From: Phytophthora quininea
Lineage: Eukaryota > Oomycota > Peronosporomycetes > Peronosporales > Peronosporaceae
DNA length: 30,109 bases
Assembly (NCBI GenBank): GCA_011947345.1
Contig: JAAVTG010000444.1
Span: 1-30,109, forward strand
Reading direction: 5' to 3'
Below the pieces are notes generated by a model. It searched no databases. It saw nothing but the letters and a program-made list of their open reading frames with translations, and was not told where the DNA came from. A program made the position numbers and the translations under genes. This document shows positions 9,286-18,599 of this stretch, piece after piece; position 1 is the stretch's first letter, and the number at the start of each line of letters is the position of its first letter.

Positions 9286-10497
9286 CTAGGTCTGCTTGCA
9301 GCGCTCGATAACTTCACCGACCGAAGCTCGCAGTACGTTGTTGGGGACGAGCTCCATGGGTGTTTGGCCTCCTCTGTCTTTTGCTGATGGATCTGCTCCA
9401 TGCTCGAGCAATTTCTGCCACACCAATGGGATGAGCGCCAGATGCGCAGCTTGGTGCAGTGGGGCGTCTCCGAAGCGGTTGCACTGGTTGACATCCGCGC
9501 CATGGGCCAGCAGCACGTCCATGAGGTCGAAGTCCAGTCGGCGCATCGCGTGGTGCAGTGGCGTGGCCGTCATGGAGTTCGAGGCGTTCACATCAGCCCC
9601 ATACTCCACCAGCAGCTTGGCTATCTGCAGCTGCACCGGCTCCTGCTCTTCCTCCTCGCTGTCGCTGATGTCAGCCGTGGTCATGAATGCGAGCAAAAGT
9701 AGCGCCGTGTTACCCTGGAAGTCAGCAGCATCAACGTCGGCGACCCCTTCGTCCAGCAGCAACTTGGTCATCTCAAGTCTTGCCTTGATCACTGCCATCT
9801 GCAGCGGCGACACCAACCTCCTGTTGCGTAGATTCACGTCTGCGCCCATCTCCAGCAGCATTCTTGCCACCGGTAGCGGCGCACAGTCCGCCGCGTAATG
9901 CAGCGCCGTGTTGCCCAGCGAGTCCACCGCATTGATCTCCTCTCGCACACTATTGCTCTTCAGTACTTGGAGTACCTTCAGGGCGTTGTACTTTGCTGCG
10001 ATATGCAGTAGCGTGCTGCCTACTGGATCTCGTCCCAAGGGGTCGGCTCCATGAGCTATCAAGACCTTCAGCATCTCTGCCTGGTCAGCTCTCGCCGCAT
10101 CGAAGAGCGGCTTCTCACTATGACGCACATCCGCGTTGAGATCCGGCTCGTAGCTCAATACGAAGCCCAAGACCGAGAGATTGCGACTGCGCAGAGCTGC
10201 TGACAGTAGCCGTCGCCAGAAGAGCTCGGACACGTCCTCCCTGTATTTAGGATGACTCAGCAGCGCCGCCAGTAGCAGCTCTACAGTCCCTATGTGGCCG
10301 TGCTCAAGCGCCTGCTCGCACACTGAGTCCCCAAAGAAGCGGTTGTGCAGCAGCACGTCGGACACGGCGCCCTGCTCCAAAAGCTCCGCAATGCGCTTCT
10401 CGTCTCCGCTTGCACTGGCCGCCAAGAGCGCAGCTTCCGACTCGCCCAGAGGATCCTCGCGGCCGTCGTTCCACTGCATCATCGTCGCGGCTTTCAA
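9286..10497 (-). CDS. Ankyrin-repeat protein
   Basis: Intronless, 403 aa (397 if the second ATG, MMQWNDG, is used). Ankyrin repeats run over most of the length; clear units include GSTLLHIAAKYNALKVLQVL, GNTALHYAADCAPLPVARML, TATPLHHAMRRLDFDLMDVL and GDAPLHQAAHLALIPLVWQK, each ending with a GADVN-type turn. A highly acidic loop (DISDSEEEEQE) is inserted between two repeats. No other domain is seen, so it is probably an adaptor; the partner cannot be told. Its start codon is 71 bp from that of the divergent CWF19L1 gene, which suggests a shared promoter. Confidence 0.9.
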   Translation of the reverse strand: MKAATMMQWNDGREDPLGESEAALLAASASGDEKRIAELLEQGAVSDVLLHNRFFGDSVCEQALEHGHIGTVELLLAALLSHPKYREDVSELFWRRLLSAALRSRNLSVLGFVLSYEPDLNADVRHSEKPLFDAARADQAEMLKVLIAHGADPLGRDPVGSTLLHIAAKYNALKVLQVLKSNSVREEINAVDSLGNTALHYAADCAPLPVARMLLEMGADVNLRNRRLVSPLQMAVIKARLEMTKLLLDEGVADVDAADFQGNTALLLLAFMTTADISDSEEEEQEPVQLQIAKLLVEYGADVNASNSMTATPLHHAMRRLDFDLMDVLLAHGADVNQCNRFGDAPLHQAAHLALIPLVWQKLLEHGADPSAKDRGGQTPMELVPNNVLRASVGEVIERCKQT

Positions 10498-10568
10498 AGT
10501 CCCATATGGCTACATCTACTTTGACTACCATATTTGACTCCCTGGAATATTTGATTGAACATTTGGTC
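10498..10568. promoter_or_regulatory. Short bidirectional promoter region
   Basis: Only 71 bp separate the start codons of the ankyrin gene (-) and CWF19L1 (+). Both 5' UTRs and the start sites must lie here or inside the genes. No certain initiator element could be picked out. Confidence 0.5.
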
Positions 10569-12438
10569 ATGGTCAAGCTGTTGCTGTGCGGCGCCGTCCA
10601 AGGCCAGTGGGAGCTGCTATTCCTGCGCGTGCAGAAGCTTAACGCCGCCGCCAAGGACAAGCCCTTCGAGGCGCTCGTGTGTGTAGGTCGCTGCTTCCCG
10701 CTGCCCGTCGAGTATCTCGATGGAGGCAGCAAACAGACGCCAGTCCCGACCTATTTCCTGCCTGGTCACGAGACGGCTCGATCCTGGCAAGAAGACGCCA
10801 AACAGACGGAAGTGTACGATCAATTGAGTGATACAGAGAAGATTTCAGAGCCTGTGGAGGTCGGCAAAGACTTCTACTGTCTGGCAGGAGCAGGAGTCGC
10901 CACGGTACGAGAAGATTCCAGTTATGTGGCATTTATACTATTTTATTCTGACGCTTATGTGGTGATTTCTTGTGCAGATTGCAGGACTGAAGGTGGCATA
11001 TCTGTCAGGGACTGAGAGTCATGGATCGGATGACGAGAAGGCCACAGTATTGACGTACTCGAAGGCGTCGGCGGACAGATTACTGCAGCAGCTGCTGGCT
11101 AGCAGAGACCAAGGTGATGTGGACTTCTTGTTCACTGCTGAGTACCCAGAGAGCTTCCAATTGCTGCTGCCGGAGCAGCAACTTCCGCATGGATTACAGG
11201 CACTGCGAGGCAGCAATGTACTGAGGGAGATTGTGCAGCAAGTGCATCCCAAGTATCACATTACGAGTCGCGGAGGCGACGGCACTCGAGGAGATGTATT
11301 CTATCAGAGACTGCCGTACGTGAGCGAGGTCGCTGGCTCAGGGCGCAAGCAACTTACGCGGCTGATTGGCCTCAGCGGAGTGAGCAAGGTCAAGGACAAG
11401 TCTCGAAAGTATCTTCACGCGCTGCAAGTGGTGCCTTGTGCGGAGCAGAGCGCCGAGGAGCGACAGCATGTAGATATTCCCGCTGGCACCACACAGAACC
11501 CGTATTTGCACGCGATGCTGGAGGCTGCATCACGTAACGCAGAGCCTGAGGCGAAGCGACGGAAGCTGGACGGAGGACTCTCAGCGGAGCAGATCGAGCA
11601 GCTCACGGCCCAGAGTCAAAGCGGTGCACAGTTTTTCTACGACGCCAAACTCGCAGCAAAAGGCCAACGGAAAGGCGGACTGCTGCCGAACCAGCATGGC
11701 CAGCAGCAGCGAAGGAGAAACAACCGACCAGTAGTGGCCGACCGTACCGAGTGCTGGTTCTGTCTGTCGACGCCGGAGCTGGAGCGCCACTTGATCGTGA
11801 GCATTGGCCAGGAGGCCTATCTAGCCATGCCCAAAGGTGCGATCTGTGGCGATCACCTGCTGATCATTCCGATCGCTCACGAGGCGTCCACGCTGTCGCT
11901 TAACGACGACACTTGGCGGGAGATGGAGCGGTTTAAGGCTGCTTTACGGCGGTACTTTGCCTCGCAGGACAAGGAGCTGCTAGTGATCGACCGCAACGTG
12001 GCCACACTCGGCGCTACGCACTGCCACTTGCAGGTCGTCGGCGTGCCCAAGGCGAAAGCTGCCGCCGCCCGCCGCATCTTTGAGACGGAGGGCGAGAAAT
12101 ACCACGTCAAGTTCGAGGAGCTGATCAGCGACACCGACGAGGGAACTGCATCGTCTACGGGGCCGATGGAACTGCTGCGCAAGCGCACCGATGGCAAGCC
12201 GTTCCTGTACGCCGAGCTGCCGGACGGCGAAGGTGGCAGCACGCGACTACTGCAGATCGAGGAAGGCAAACACTACATGCAGTTCGGACGACACGCAGCC
12301 GCCTGCGTGCTGGAGATGCCTCGCCGCGCCAACTGGAAGTTCTGCGTCGTGCCCAAACCAGACGAGGAAAAGCTCACGCAGAGCTTCAAGAGCCACTGGA
12401 AGCAGTTCGACTTTACATTGGAAGAGGAAGACGAATGA
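10569..12438 (+). CDS. CWF19L1: CWF19-like protein 1
   Basis: 598 aa in two exons (10569-10904; 10978-12438) with a 73-nt intron (GTACGA...TTGTGCAG, phase 0). The start MVKLLLCGAVQGQWELLF matches the calcineurin-like N-terminal domain of this family. The C-terminal half is the CwfJ_C_1/CwfJ_C_2 pair: a HIT-like fold with CWFCLSTPELERHL near residue 370, GDHLLIIPIAHEAS, and the catalytic-type motif ATHCHLQVVGVP near residue 458, then WKFCVVP near the end. A Lys/Arg-rich stretch (EAKRRKLDGG) precedes it and could be a nuclear signal. The family associates with the spliceosome and the lariat-debranching machinery. Length is close to animal and yeast relatives; the gene is intact. Confidence 0.95.
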
Positions 12439-12598
12439 ACCATCAACCGCCTCTGGGGCTTAGTATATTGCTACAATTGAGGGACAGACGACGATAGCGG
12501 GTGGCGGTCTTGCGAACGCGATAATATAGAAATACGGTGGCTGCGAAGCTTCATACGGCGACTGCGCAGCGGCTTGACTCGAGTGGGTTCCGGAGGCT
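12439..12598. other. Convergent 3' ends
   Basis: 160 bp between the stop codons of CWF19L1 (+) and the small mitochondrial-type gene (-). No feature is supported here. Confidence 0.5.
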
Positions 12599-12928
12599 TT
12601 AGGCGGTCTTGTTGCCGAACACGACGTTCCAGATGTCCTGCTTGTTCTGCGGCTTGGCGGCGGCGCTCACGTCGGCCGTGGGGTAGTTGACCTTCTTGGG
12701 GCCGCCCACAGCAGCGGCGGGCGACTCCTCGAGCGCCTCCTGGATCTGCTTCTCGTAGTCGACGCCGTAGATGTCGCACCAGGCCTGCTCGCCCTTGGAG
12801 ACCGGCGGGGCGGTCGTCTTCTGGGCGCTGCCCGAGGTGGCGGGCGTCTGCTGTAGTACGCGGGCGGGCGTGGACGAGCTGATGGCGCGGGCGGCCTTGG
12901 GTAGTCGGAGCGAGGTGCGGGCCAGCAT
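12599..12928 (-). CDS. Small protein with a mitochondrial-type presequence
   Basis: Intronless, 109 aa. The N terminus MLARTSLRLPKAARAISSSTPARV is rich in Arg, Ser and Ala and has no acidic residue, typical of a mitochondrial presequence. The middle is low-complexity (Ala/Thr/Pro), and the mature part carries GEQAWCDIYGVDYEKQIQEALE and ends with DIWNVVFGNKTA. GC-rich codon use is strong, suggesting high expression. I do not recognise the family; an accessory subunit of a respiratory-chain or ATP-synthase complex would fit size and composition, but that is a guess. Confidence 0.6.
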   Translation of the reverse strand: MLARTSLRLPKAARAISSSTPARVLQQTPATSGSAQKTTAPPVSKGEQAWCDIYGVDYEKQIQEALEESPAAAVGGPKKVNYPTADVSAAAKPQNKQDIWNVVFGNKTA

Positions 12929-13835
12929 TGTGGGAGGCTTAGTTTGCGGTGGTGGAGTGGCGGCTTGTGGGCTTCGAGGCGAATTGCAAAGTGAGCCGAA
13001 CCGACGTGAACGTTTGATGTGCGTGCAATCTTTTGCGGAATTCTTCAGTTACGCAAGCTACGGGCCATAGTGAAAGCAAGTCCCGCGAAAGGGCGCTTCG
13101 TGTCTATTTGCCAGGTTGAATTCGCAATTTTTAACGTTTTGCGCCAATCAGCGCCTGTTTGACAATTGTCCGGACAAACCTCGCGATGAGTGCATGTTGC
13201 GAGTAACTCTCTTCACTGGCGCTTTGTATGCGATGGGCCCCACGCATTGCGTTTCGAGGCGTCGGCGAGCCTTGAAGATGGACTTTTGACAGGCCTTCTT
13301 CAAGCTGTAATGTCGGGGGATGACGCAGGCCGGCTGGCTGGGGCGGCGCCGACTGCAACCTGCTGCTGCGCGATCGTCAGCGTTGATAGGACGAACAGCC
13401 GCCGACTCGCAGCGTCCGGTCTCAAAGTGTCCTGCTACAAAAAGTGGAACCGTTGCGGTGGTGCGCATCAAGTGGCGATTTTCTATGCGGTCATCCGCGG
13501 AAAATGCTCGTGAACGGCGGCGAGTGTCGAGGGGAGCACATGGCTCTCGGTAATAGGTGGGGCGGACGATACCTCCAGCGCATTACCCAGCAATCGAGGT
13601 CGGGGGCGGCGCAGGAGCGGAAATGCATGTCGCTTGCTTGGACTCAGACTTTCTGATCCCGATTGGATGCCGCGGGGGATGGACCATTGCACACGGCCTG
13701 TAGCCATGTTCCATCGAGCCAATCAGACGATTTAAATCGTATTTTCAGCGAATCATCGTGTCGTACTTATCGATAACAAGTCCGGTGCGTAACTTCAGAA
13801 AGTCGGTCACCACTGGTGCTGTGCTGTTTAGATGC
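12929..13835. other. Gene-poor region upstream of the hAT element
   Basis: About 900 bp. Open frames of 60-107 codons exist on both strands but none shows recognisable family sequence or oomycete-like codon bias. The right part contains a 14-bp perfect palindrome (ACGATTTAAATCGT, 13727-13740). The left end must include the promoter of the small mitochondrial-type gene. Confidence 0.5.
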
Positions 13836-13843
13836 ATGACGAC
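13836..13843. repeat. Target-site duplication, left copy (ATGACGAC)
   Basis: 8-bp direct repeat, identical to 15313-15320, immediately outside the left inverted repeat of the hAT element; 8 bp is the diagnostic length for hAT insertions. Confidence 0.92.
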
Positions 13844-13869
13844 CAGGCATGCTCTATCGGGGCATTATG
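13844..13869 (+). repeat. hAT left terminal inverted repeat
   Basis: Begins CAGGCATGCTC, then TAT, then CGGGGCATT. Pairs with 15287-15312 with three mismatches. Confidence 0.9.
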
Positions 13870-13995
13870 CACATAAAAAGCCAAAAACCCTTTTGAAACT
13901 CTCCAGGAGTGCCCATTTTGCCGCTCGGATTCTAGGCTGTTGAAGGAGTTCTCCAGCCAACATTTGCTGTTACCTACATACCGACACGTTGGGAG

Positions 13996-14475
13996 TTGAT
14001 ACACGATGCATGCCACTTTCTGTTGAAGAACTACGTTCGTCTTGGGATTCTCCAAGACGAAAAGGCTAACACGAAATCAAGTGACGCATGGTGGTTGCGC
14101 CTATTTGTGGTCTGCAAGTTGACCGAGAAGATCCGCGCCTGCTTTCGCAAGCTGCAGTATAAGACGGTTACTATGCGCGAACAATACGCTGCTCTGAATG
14201 AACTCCACTCATCACTGGCGTTGAAATTTGAAAGCGAAATGACGAAGGTGCGCCAACTGTCGATTCAGCAAAGGTCTCTGAGCATTTACCGTGATGTTGC
14301 CTTCACTCAAGAGACCTTTTCGACAAGATTGCCACGGGACACCACAATGTTCATACATGCCGTCAAGGAGCTGAAGTGGGTTTCGCTGGCATGGCTCTGG
14401 ACCAACCAAACATCCACGAGCATCAAGACGGCGAAGAGGCTTTGGAAGTTTCAGCGCATCTGGCGGACATGGTAG
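13996..14475 (+). pseudogene. hAT transposase fragment, N-proximal
   Basis: Open frame of 159 codons inside the element. The segment WWLRLFVVCKLTEKIRACFRK followed by LQYKTVTMREQYAALNEL resembles the helical region that precedes the C-terminal part in oomycete hAT-like proteins; this is a weak match made by eye. The N-terminal zinc finger and the first catalytic region are missing. It overlaps the next open frame in a different frame, so the transposase is broken or spliced near 14376-14475. Confidence 0.5.
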
Positions 14476-15125
14476 ACGAAGATACCCCGAGTTCCCACAA
14501 GGATGAAGACATGCCACAACTCAATGAAGTAAATGAACCGACTGAATCCCAGCAATCAACGAGTCAGCAAGACTTGGTGGAAGCTGTTACTACAGCTCAG
14601 ACCGTGATGATCGACGGAATTACCGATATCAAGCTCGATATTGCAGCAGAAGCCCGCGATGCGCCTCCAACGAGGTCGATTGACATCGTGAAGTGTACGG
14701 ATGGAGCGTTCCGTCGTCTGCTGATCGCTCATTCAGCAAAATTGCAAGAACACCTAGGTGAATTGGCAACCGAGGAGATCTGGAGCCAGCGCAAGAACCT
14801 GATCCACGAATACAAGCTAAAGCGTGATGTTTGCATAAAGGTGAAGGATCAAGGTGATCTGTCGCTTGAAGACGCGTGGGCTAAAGTCGAACCTTGTGGT
14901 GAATTTGGAGCGCTCATCGAATTTGCTGTTGGTCTCGCAAGTATTGCTCCAGGAAACCATACTGTGGCAGGGGATTTCAGTACGCTAAACCGAGTAGCTG
15001 GTCCACAGCGAGGACGACTGAGCACACACGCTGTTGAAGGAGAACTGCAAGCGCGTCAATACTTCGAAGTCATGGAGCTGGCGGACAGATTGGAGTCAAG
15101 CAAGAAGGTTATAGCACAACAGTGA
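14376..15125 (+). pseudogene. hAT transposase fragment with C-terminal dimerisation region
   Basis: Open frame of 249 codons. It starts with an acidic stretch (DMVDEDTPSSHKDEDMPQL). Near its end it has FAVGLASIAPGNHTVAGDFST then NRVAGPQRGRLSTHAVEGEL, matching the shape of the hAT C-terminal dimerisation motif (hydrophobic helix, small residues, FS, R..LS...VE). The central part (FRRLLIAHSAKLQEHLGELA) is not diagnostic. Translation from its first ATG could give a 249-aa protein, but without a catalytic core it would not be an active transposase. Confidence 0.6.
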
Positions 15126-15286
15126 GTTCCTGATCGAACAGAGCGTGCGTAGGCTAACCTCACTTACATTTCCATGCGTAAGCTAGTGCCCTTTTAGGGT
15201 TTTCTGGCAATTCAATACATTTCCTGTGCAATGCCCCTTTGAAGTTTCCCAACTCTGCCCATTTTACATCAAATCCCAGCGACTTT

Positions 15287-15312
15287 CAAAATGCCCCGTT
15301 TGAGCATGCCTG
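15287..15312 (-). repeat. hAT right terminal inverted repeat
   Basis: Reverse complement begins CAGGCATGCTC, then AAA, then CGGGGCATT. Pairs with 13844-13869. Confidence 0.9.
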
Positions 15313-15320
15313 ATGACGAC
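15313..15320. repeat. Target-site duplication, right copy (ATGACGAC)
   Basis: Identical to 13836-13843, directly outside the right inverted repeat. Confidence 0.92.
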
Positions 15321-15458
15321 ACTCGACCGGGGCAAGTTTGCGATCACATGGGGGCTCTTTTCTAGCGGAGTTGATGCCCGATCTGGTTCTTAGCAATCGG
15401 CTACCGACCAAGCACCAAAAGTATCTGCACTACGGGGGAGGGACGCTCTACCTGCTGC

Positions 15459-17560
15459 CTAGTGCTTCCACGTCGTCATGCAGCCGTCCTGCGGACACAA
15501 GCGCGGCAGTCGCACCAGCTTCTTGCCCAGCGAGTTGCCCTTCTTGACCAGCACGCTGAACGCGCCGGCGCAGACCAGCAGCGTCAGCAGTACGGCACGC
15601 ACCATTCGCTCAAAGACGTAGCTCTGGCCGCTGCTGCGGTACGACTCTACCAGGAAGAAGGCCACCACCAGCCCCATGACCTTGGCCAGCGCCGACTCGA
15701 GCGTCTCGCCCTGCACATCTAGCGGCGACGGCTTGCTGCGCGACACTGAGAACCGCCCCAGCAGCAGATCCAGCACGTCTTGCCTGTATCCGTCCATAAA
15801 GTTGTTCATGATGTAGCGCACGCACGAGTTGTAGCCGTCCATGAGCGCGCCCTTCTTGGTGCGCTTGCCCGTGCGCGTAAAGTCCGTCTTGAGCGCGCCC
15901 GTGCCGGCGTAGAACAGGCTGATGGCGTCGGCGTTGTTGCCCCACACGCGCTTGAACGTGCGCTCGAGCTCGTCGAACGGCGAGTTCAGCACGTTTCCTC
16001 GCAGCGCCTCGGTCTCGTTTAACTGCAGCATCAAGCTTCGTCGCCCAAAGAGCGACTAAAACCAGCGACAATAGAGAGACACCTTTGGTGAGATTACCGC
16101 GCAAAATGACGTATACACAAAGGAGACATTTCACCTGGACGACGTTGGTGCGGTCGAGGTTGTCCATGCAGTTCGTGCGGACCACGCCCGACTGCTTGTT
16201 TGCGACGCTGCCGTCGGCGTTCTTGCAGAAATATCTGGATTCAATAAACCATCGTCAGTAGTGCAGTCAATTGCGAGTCACCATTGCTCCAGCGTACCCG
16301 TGGTTGAGAAAGTCGTCATCGACCATCTTGATCAACTTCTCAAGATTGCCCCACTTCATGTTGCGGCACTCGCGGTGAAAGTCGAACCAAACAAGACGCA
16401 CAGCTGCCAGAATGTGCGAGTCTTTGGTCGAAGCTTCCGCCACGGTCTTGGCAAAGGCCTCGCCCAGCTTGAGCTGTTCCTTCTTCTTGTCGATGAGATT
16501 TACGAACAGCACTCGTCCATAGAGCGCCATGAGCTGGTACGTGTGTTTCTGGAAGGCTGCCACATCCTTCTCCACGTCTCCGGCCTGGTAGACCTTGGGA
16601 GCATACTTCATCGTTACAGGCGAGCTCCAAAACACGGGGATGGACCCGCGGATCTGCACGAAAGATGTCTGCTTGCCGTCGCCGAACAGACAGATCTGCT
16701 CCGTCTCCACAAAGTTGGCCACATTGCCGTCGTCGTCAATTCCACGCATCGTGAAGCGACAGCCCTGCCTTTTACAAGACCTCCTCGAGATGTACAGTAT
16801 CCTAAATGACTTCCCATTCACCTGGAGTTGCTCCGTCAGCTCCACATGCGCTTGCACCATGGGCGTGACCCACTCGAAGAATTTTTGTTCTACAATAATT
16901 TACAGTGTCAGCACCAGCGCGCAAAATTATCAAACTTCTCGTCGTACCAATAAACGCCGAGCACAACGATTTGTTCCAGAAGAACCTCTCGTCTGCACGC
17001 TCAGCAATACTCCCAATCTTGCCGTCAAATGCCGCAATACCTGTTAAATAAATAACCAATATCAATTGTCTGCTAAAATAAAAAGTATCTGTAGGCGACG
17101 TACGCTGCAACGTGTGCGTGAGGTCAAAGTCCCGTGCAAAATGCAGCTTCTGGGCCTCAATATCCCGCGTGATCATGTCAATGTACGTCTGCTCGTCCTG
17201 CACCTGCTGGGGTGTGAGTGTCGGCAGGTTCTGCGTGGGGATGAGCAGCAGCTCGAGCTTCTGCACCACGCGGATCTCGGCGTCGTCCACGCCCTTGGCC
17301 GCCAGTTTGGACTGCGTCACCACCGCCAGGTAGGGTCCGCGGAGCAGCCAGAAGACGCCGTAGATGGCGTCGAAGGCCATGCGGCGTCCGTGCACATGCT
17401 GAAAGTCCTCGACGTGGTCCACTTCCAGTCCCAGAGACGCGTCCGAGCTGGAGGCGCGCGAGATCTGCAGCTGCAGAGGGTGCAGCGGGTGCAGCACCAC
17501 CAGCACGTCGTCCTGCACCACGAGCTCGTAGTTGCGCTTCTTGTCCACGGCCGGCGGCAT
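15459..17560 (-). CDS. SAC1: SAC1-type phosphoinositide phosphatase
   Basis: 612 aa in five exons: 17560-17104, 17040-16948, 16889-16298, 16234-16135, 16055-15459. All phases close. It removes phosphate from PI4P and related lipids at the ER/Golgi. The SAC domain fills residues 1-520, with the catalytic CX5R(T/S) motif in RTNCMDNLDRTN (Cys about 403), the family motifs ERADERFFWN and GTGALKTDFTRTGKRT, and MDGYNSCVRYIMNNF. Two hydrophobic segments (about 540-552 and 566-584) make the usual C-terminal membrane anchor, followed by a short Lys-containing tail. The start chosen is MPPAVDKKRNYEL; upstream open frame belongs to the 5' UTR. Intact, and its size is normal for the family (human SACM1L has 587 aa). 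The truncated Crinkler-type copy 2 ends 92 bp upstream. Confidence 0.95.
16235..16297 (-). other. Intron 3 of the SAC1-type gene
   Basis: GTACGC donor is preferred over the GTGACT donor 16 nt further on. Only the first gives phase 2 and joins NHG to YFCKNADG, the conserved approach to the catalytic motif. Confidence 0.85.
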
Positions 17561-17651
17561 CCTGCGAGAGAACTGTAGTGTCGTAATTGGGGAACGGATA
17601 CTGAACCGAAACGGACAAGGCATGGGATTGGATAAAATTGTGTACTTCACT

Positions 17652-18576
17652 TCAACTTGCCTTTTTCCCATGAGATCGCGCTTGCAGTATCTTGATTCGC
17701 AGAGCTAGTTGCTCCTCGACAAACGGCGACGCGAGTTTTGTTGTTGCCCACAGTCGGTCCTTCTCCGCCGCTACTGGCTCCAGGTGGAGAATATGCTGAT
17801 AGTTCAGGCCGCTACCTGCCTTGCCGACACGCTCGAGAAATTCGGCGGGGTCTTCGATCCCGTTGACAGATCGTCCTCGTTGGTCCCGAGATATTCCAAT
17901 AAACACTCGCAGGCGACGCCACCAAAAGTTTCGAACCGCGTCCGGATATCGTCATCGCTGATGCCGTAGGTTTCATTGAGCTTAAGCACAGCCGCAGCCT
18001 CTAGGAGCTCCTCGCACGTCCAGAGAGGCATGTACATCGTACCGTAGTCCTTACTCACCGCCCTCATGTACCTGGCGTCCGGACTCGTAAAACCCACCAT
18101 TTGAGCGTCGTCACGAAACAGATCGGGCGCTCCATCGCACACAAGCACGACCTTCTTCTTGAGGTTCAGAGCCTCGTCGATAACGTCGCCAACGACATCG
18201 TCGTTCCGCTTCAGGAATTTGTGTCCGCCACCGTCCTTGAAGACGGCGGCCTGGATCAGCTTTGCTTCTCGGTATGCAGTCACCACCAGCCAAGTATTGG
18301 CCGCTTCCTTGCGGAACCGATCGCAGAAGTAAGCGGAGAAGACGGACTTGCCAATACCTTTAGACAGCCACAGCAAAATAATAATGGATGCAAGGTGAAC
18401 ATACTTGTTGCCAGACACCAACTCCACAACTTACCTGGCGTTCCCGTCACGATCACCCATTGTCTTCCGTCGTCTAGCATCTTCTTCACGCGCTGGTAAT
18501 ATTCCTCATAGCTCTTCCGCACGGCAATTCCTCGTTCATTTTCGTTCTTGAAAAGTGCAGACGAAAATGAAATCAA
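17652..18576 (-). pseudogene. Crinkler/RHS-type P-loop NTPase, copy 2, C-terminally truncated
   Basis: Homologue of copy 1. The exon at 18576-18435 carries RKSYEEYYQRVKKMLDDG and VIVTGTPG. A 77-nt intron (18358-18434) splits Walker A at the same codon as in copy 1. The exon from 18357 continues GIGKSVFSAYF, the Walker-B-like VVLVCDG, MYMPLWTCEELLEAAAVLKL and FETFGGVACEC. The frame breaks near 17861-17872 and resumes with NGIEDPAEFLERVG and TTKLASPFVEEQLALR. It then stops at 17652, so the whole REase-like and HhH-like half of copy 1 is missing. The 5' end is uncertain because an intron seems to precede 18550. I call it a pseudogene, though a short NTPase-only protein cannot be excluded if the frame break is a sequencing error. 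Confidence 0.7.
18358..18434 (-). other. Intron inside Walker A of Crinkler-type copy 2
   Basis: GTAAGT donor and CTAAAG acceptor, 77 nt, phase 1, in the glycine codon between GTP and IGKS, as in copy 1. Confidence 0.85.
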
Positions 18577-18599
18577 TCAAAACTATGAGGTGCTTGACC

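Larger units (their letters stand above)
13844..15312 (+). mobile_element. hAT-type DNA transposon, short and probably non-autonomous
   Basis: 1,469-bp element bounded by 26-bp imperfect terminal inverted repeats (13844-13869 and 15287-15312; 23 of 26 positions match, both starting CAGGCATGCTC and continuing with CGGGGCATT) and by perfect 8-bp target duplications. The interior carries transposase remnants on the + strand. The C-terminal part includes a hAT dimerisation-like block (GDFSTLNRVAGPQRGRLS). The element is much shorter than an autonomous hAT and no BED zinc finger or full RNase H-like core is seen, so it probably needs a transposase in trans. Near-perfect ends suggest a fairly recent insertion. 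Confidence 0.92.

Noticed and set aside
13148..13471. 107-codon minus-strand frame in the gap before the hAT element
   Set aside because: No domain, no similarity I recognise, and a frame of similar length lies opposite.
13727..13740. 14-bp palindrome ACGATTTAAATCGT
   Set aside because: Perfect but isolated; no partner site or gene context to suggest a function.
16276..16281. GTGACT as donor of SAC1 intron 3
   Set aside because: Gives the wrong phase and destroys the approach to the catalytic CX5R motif; GTACGC at 16292-16297 works.
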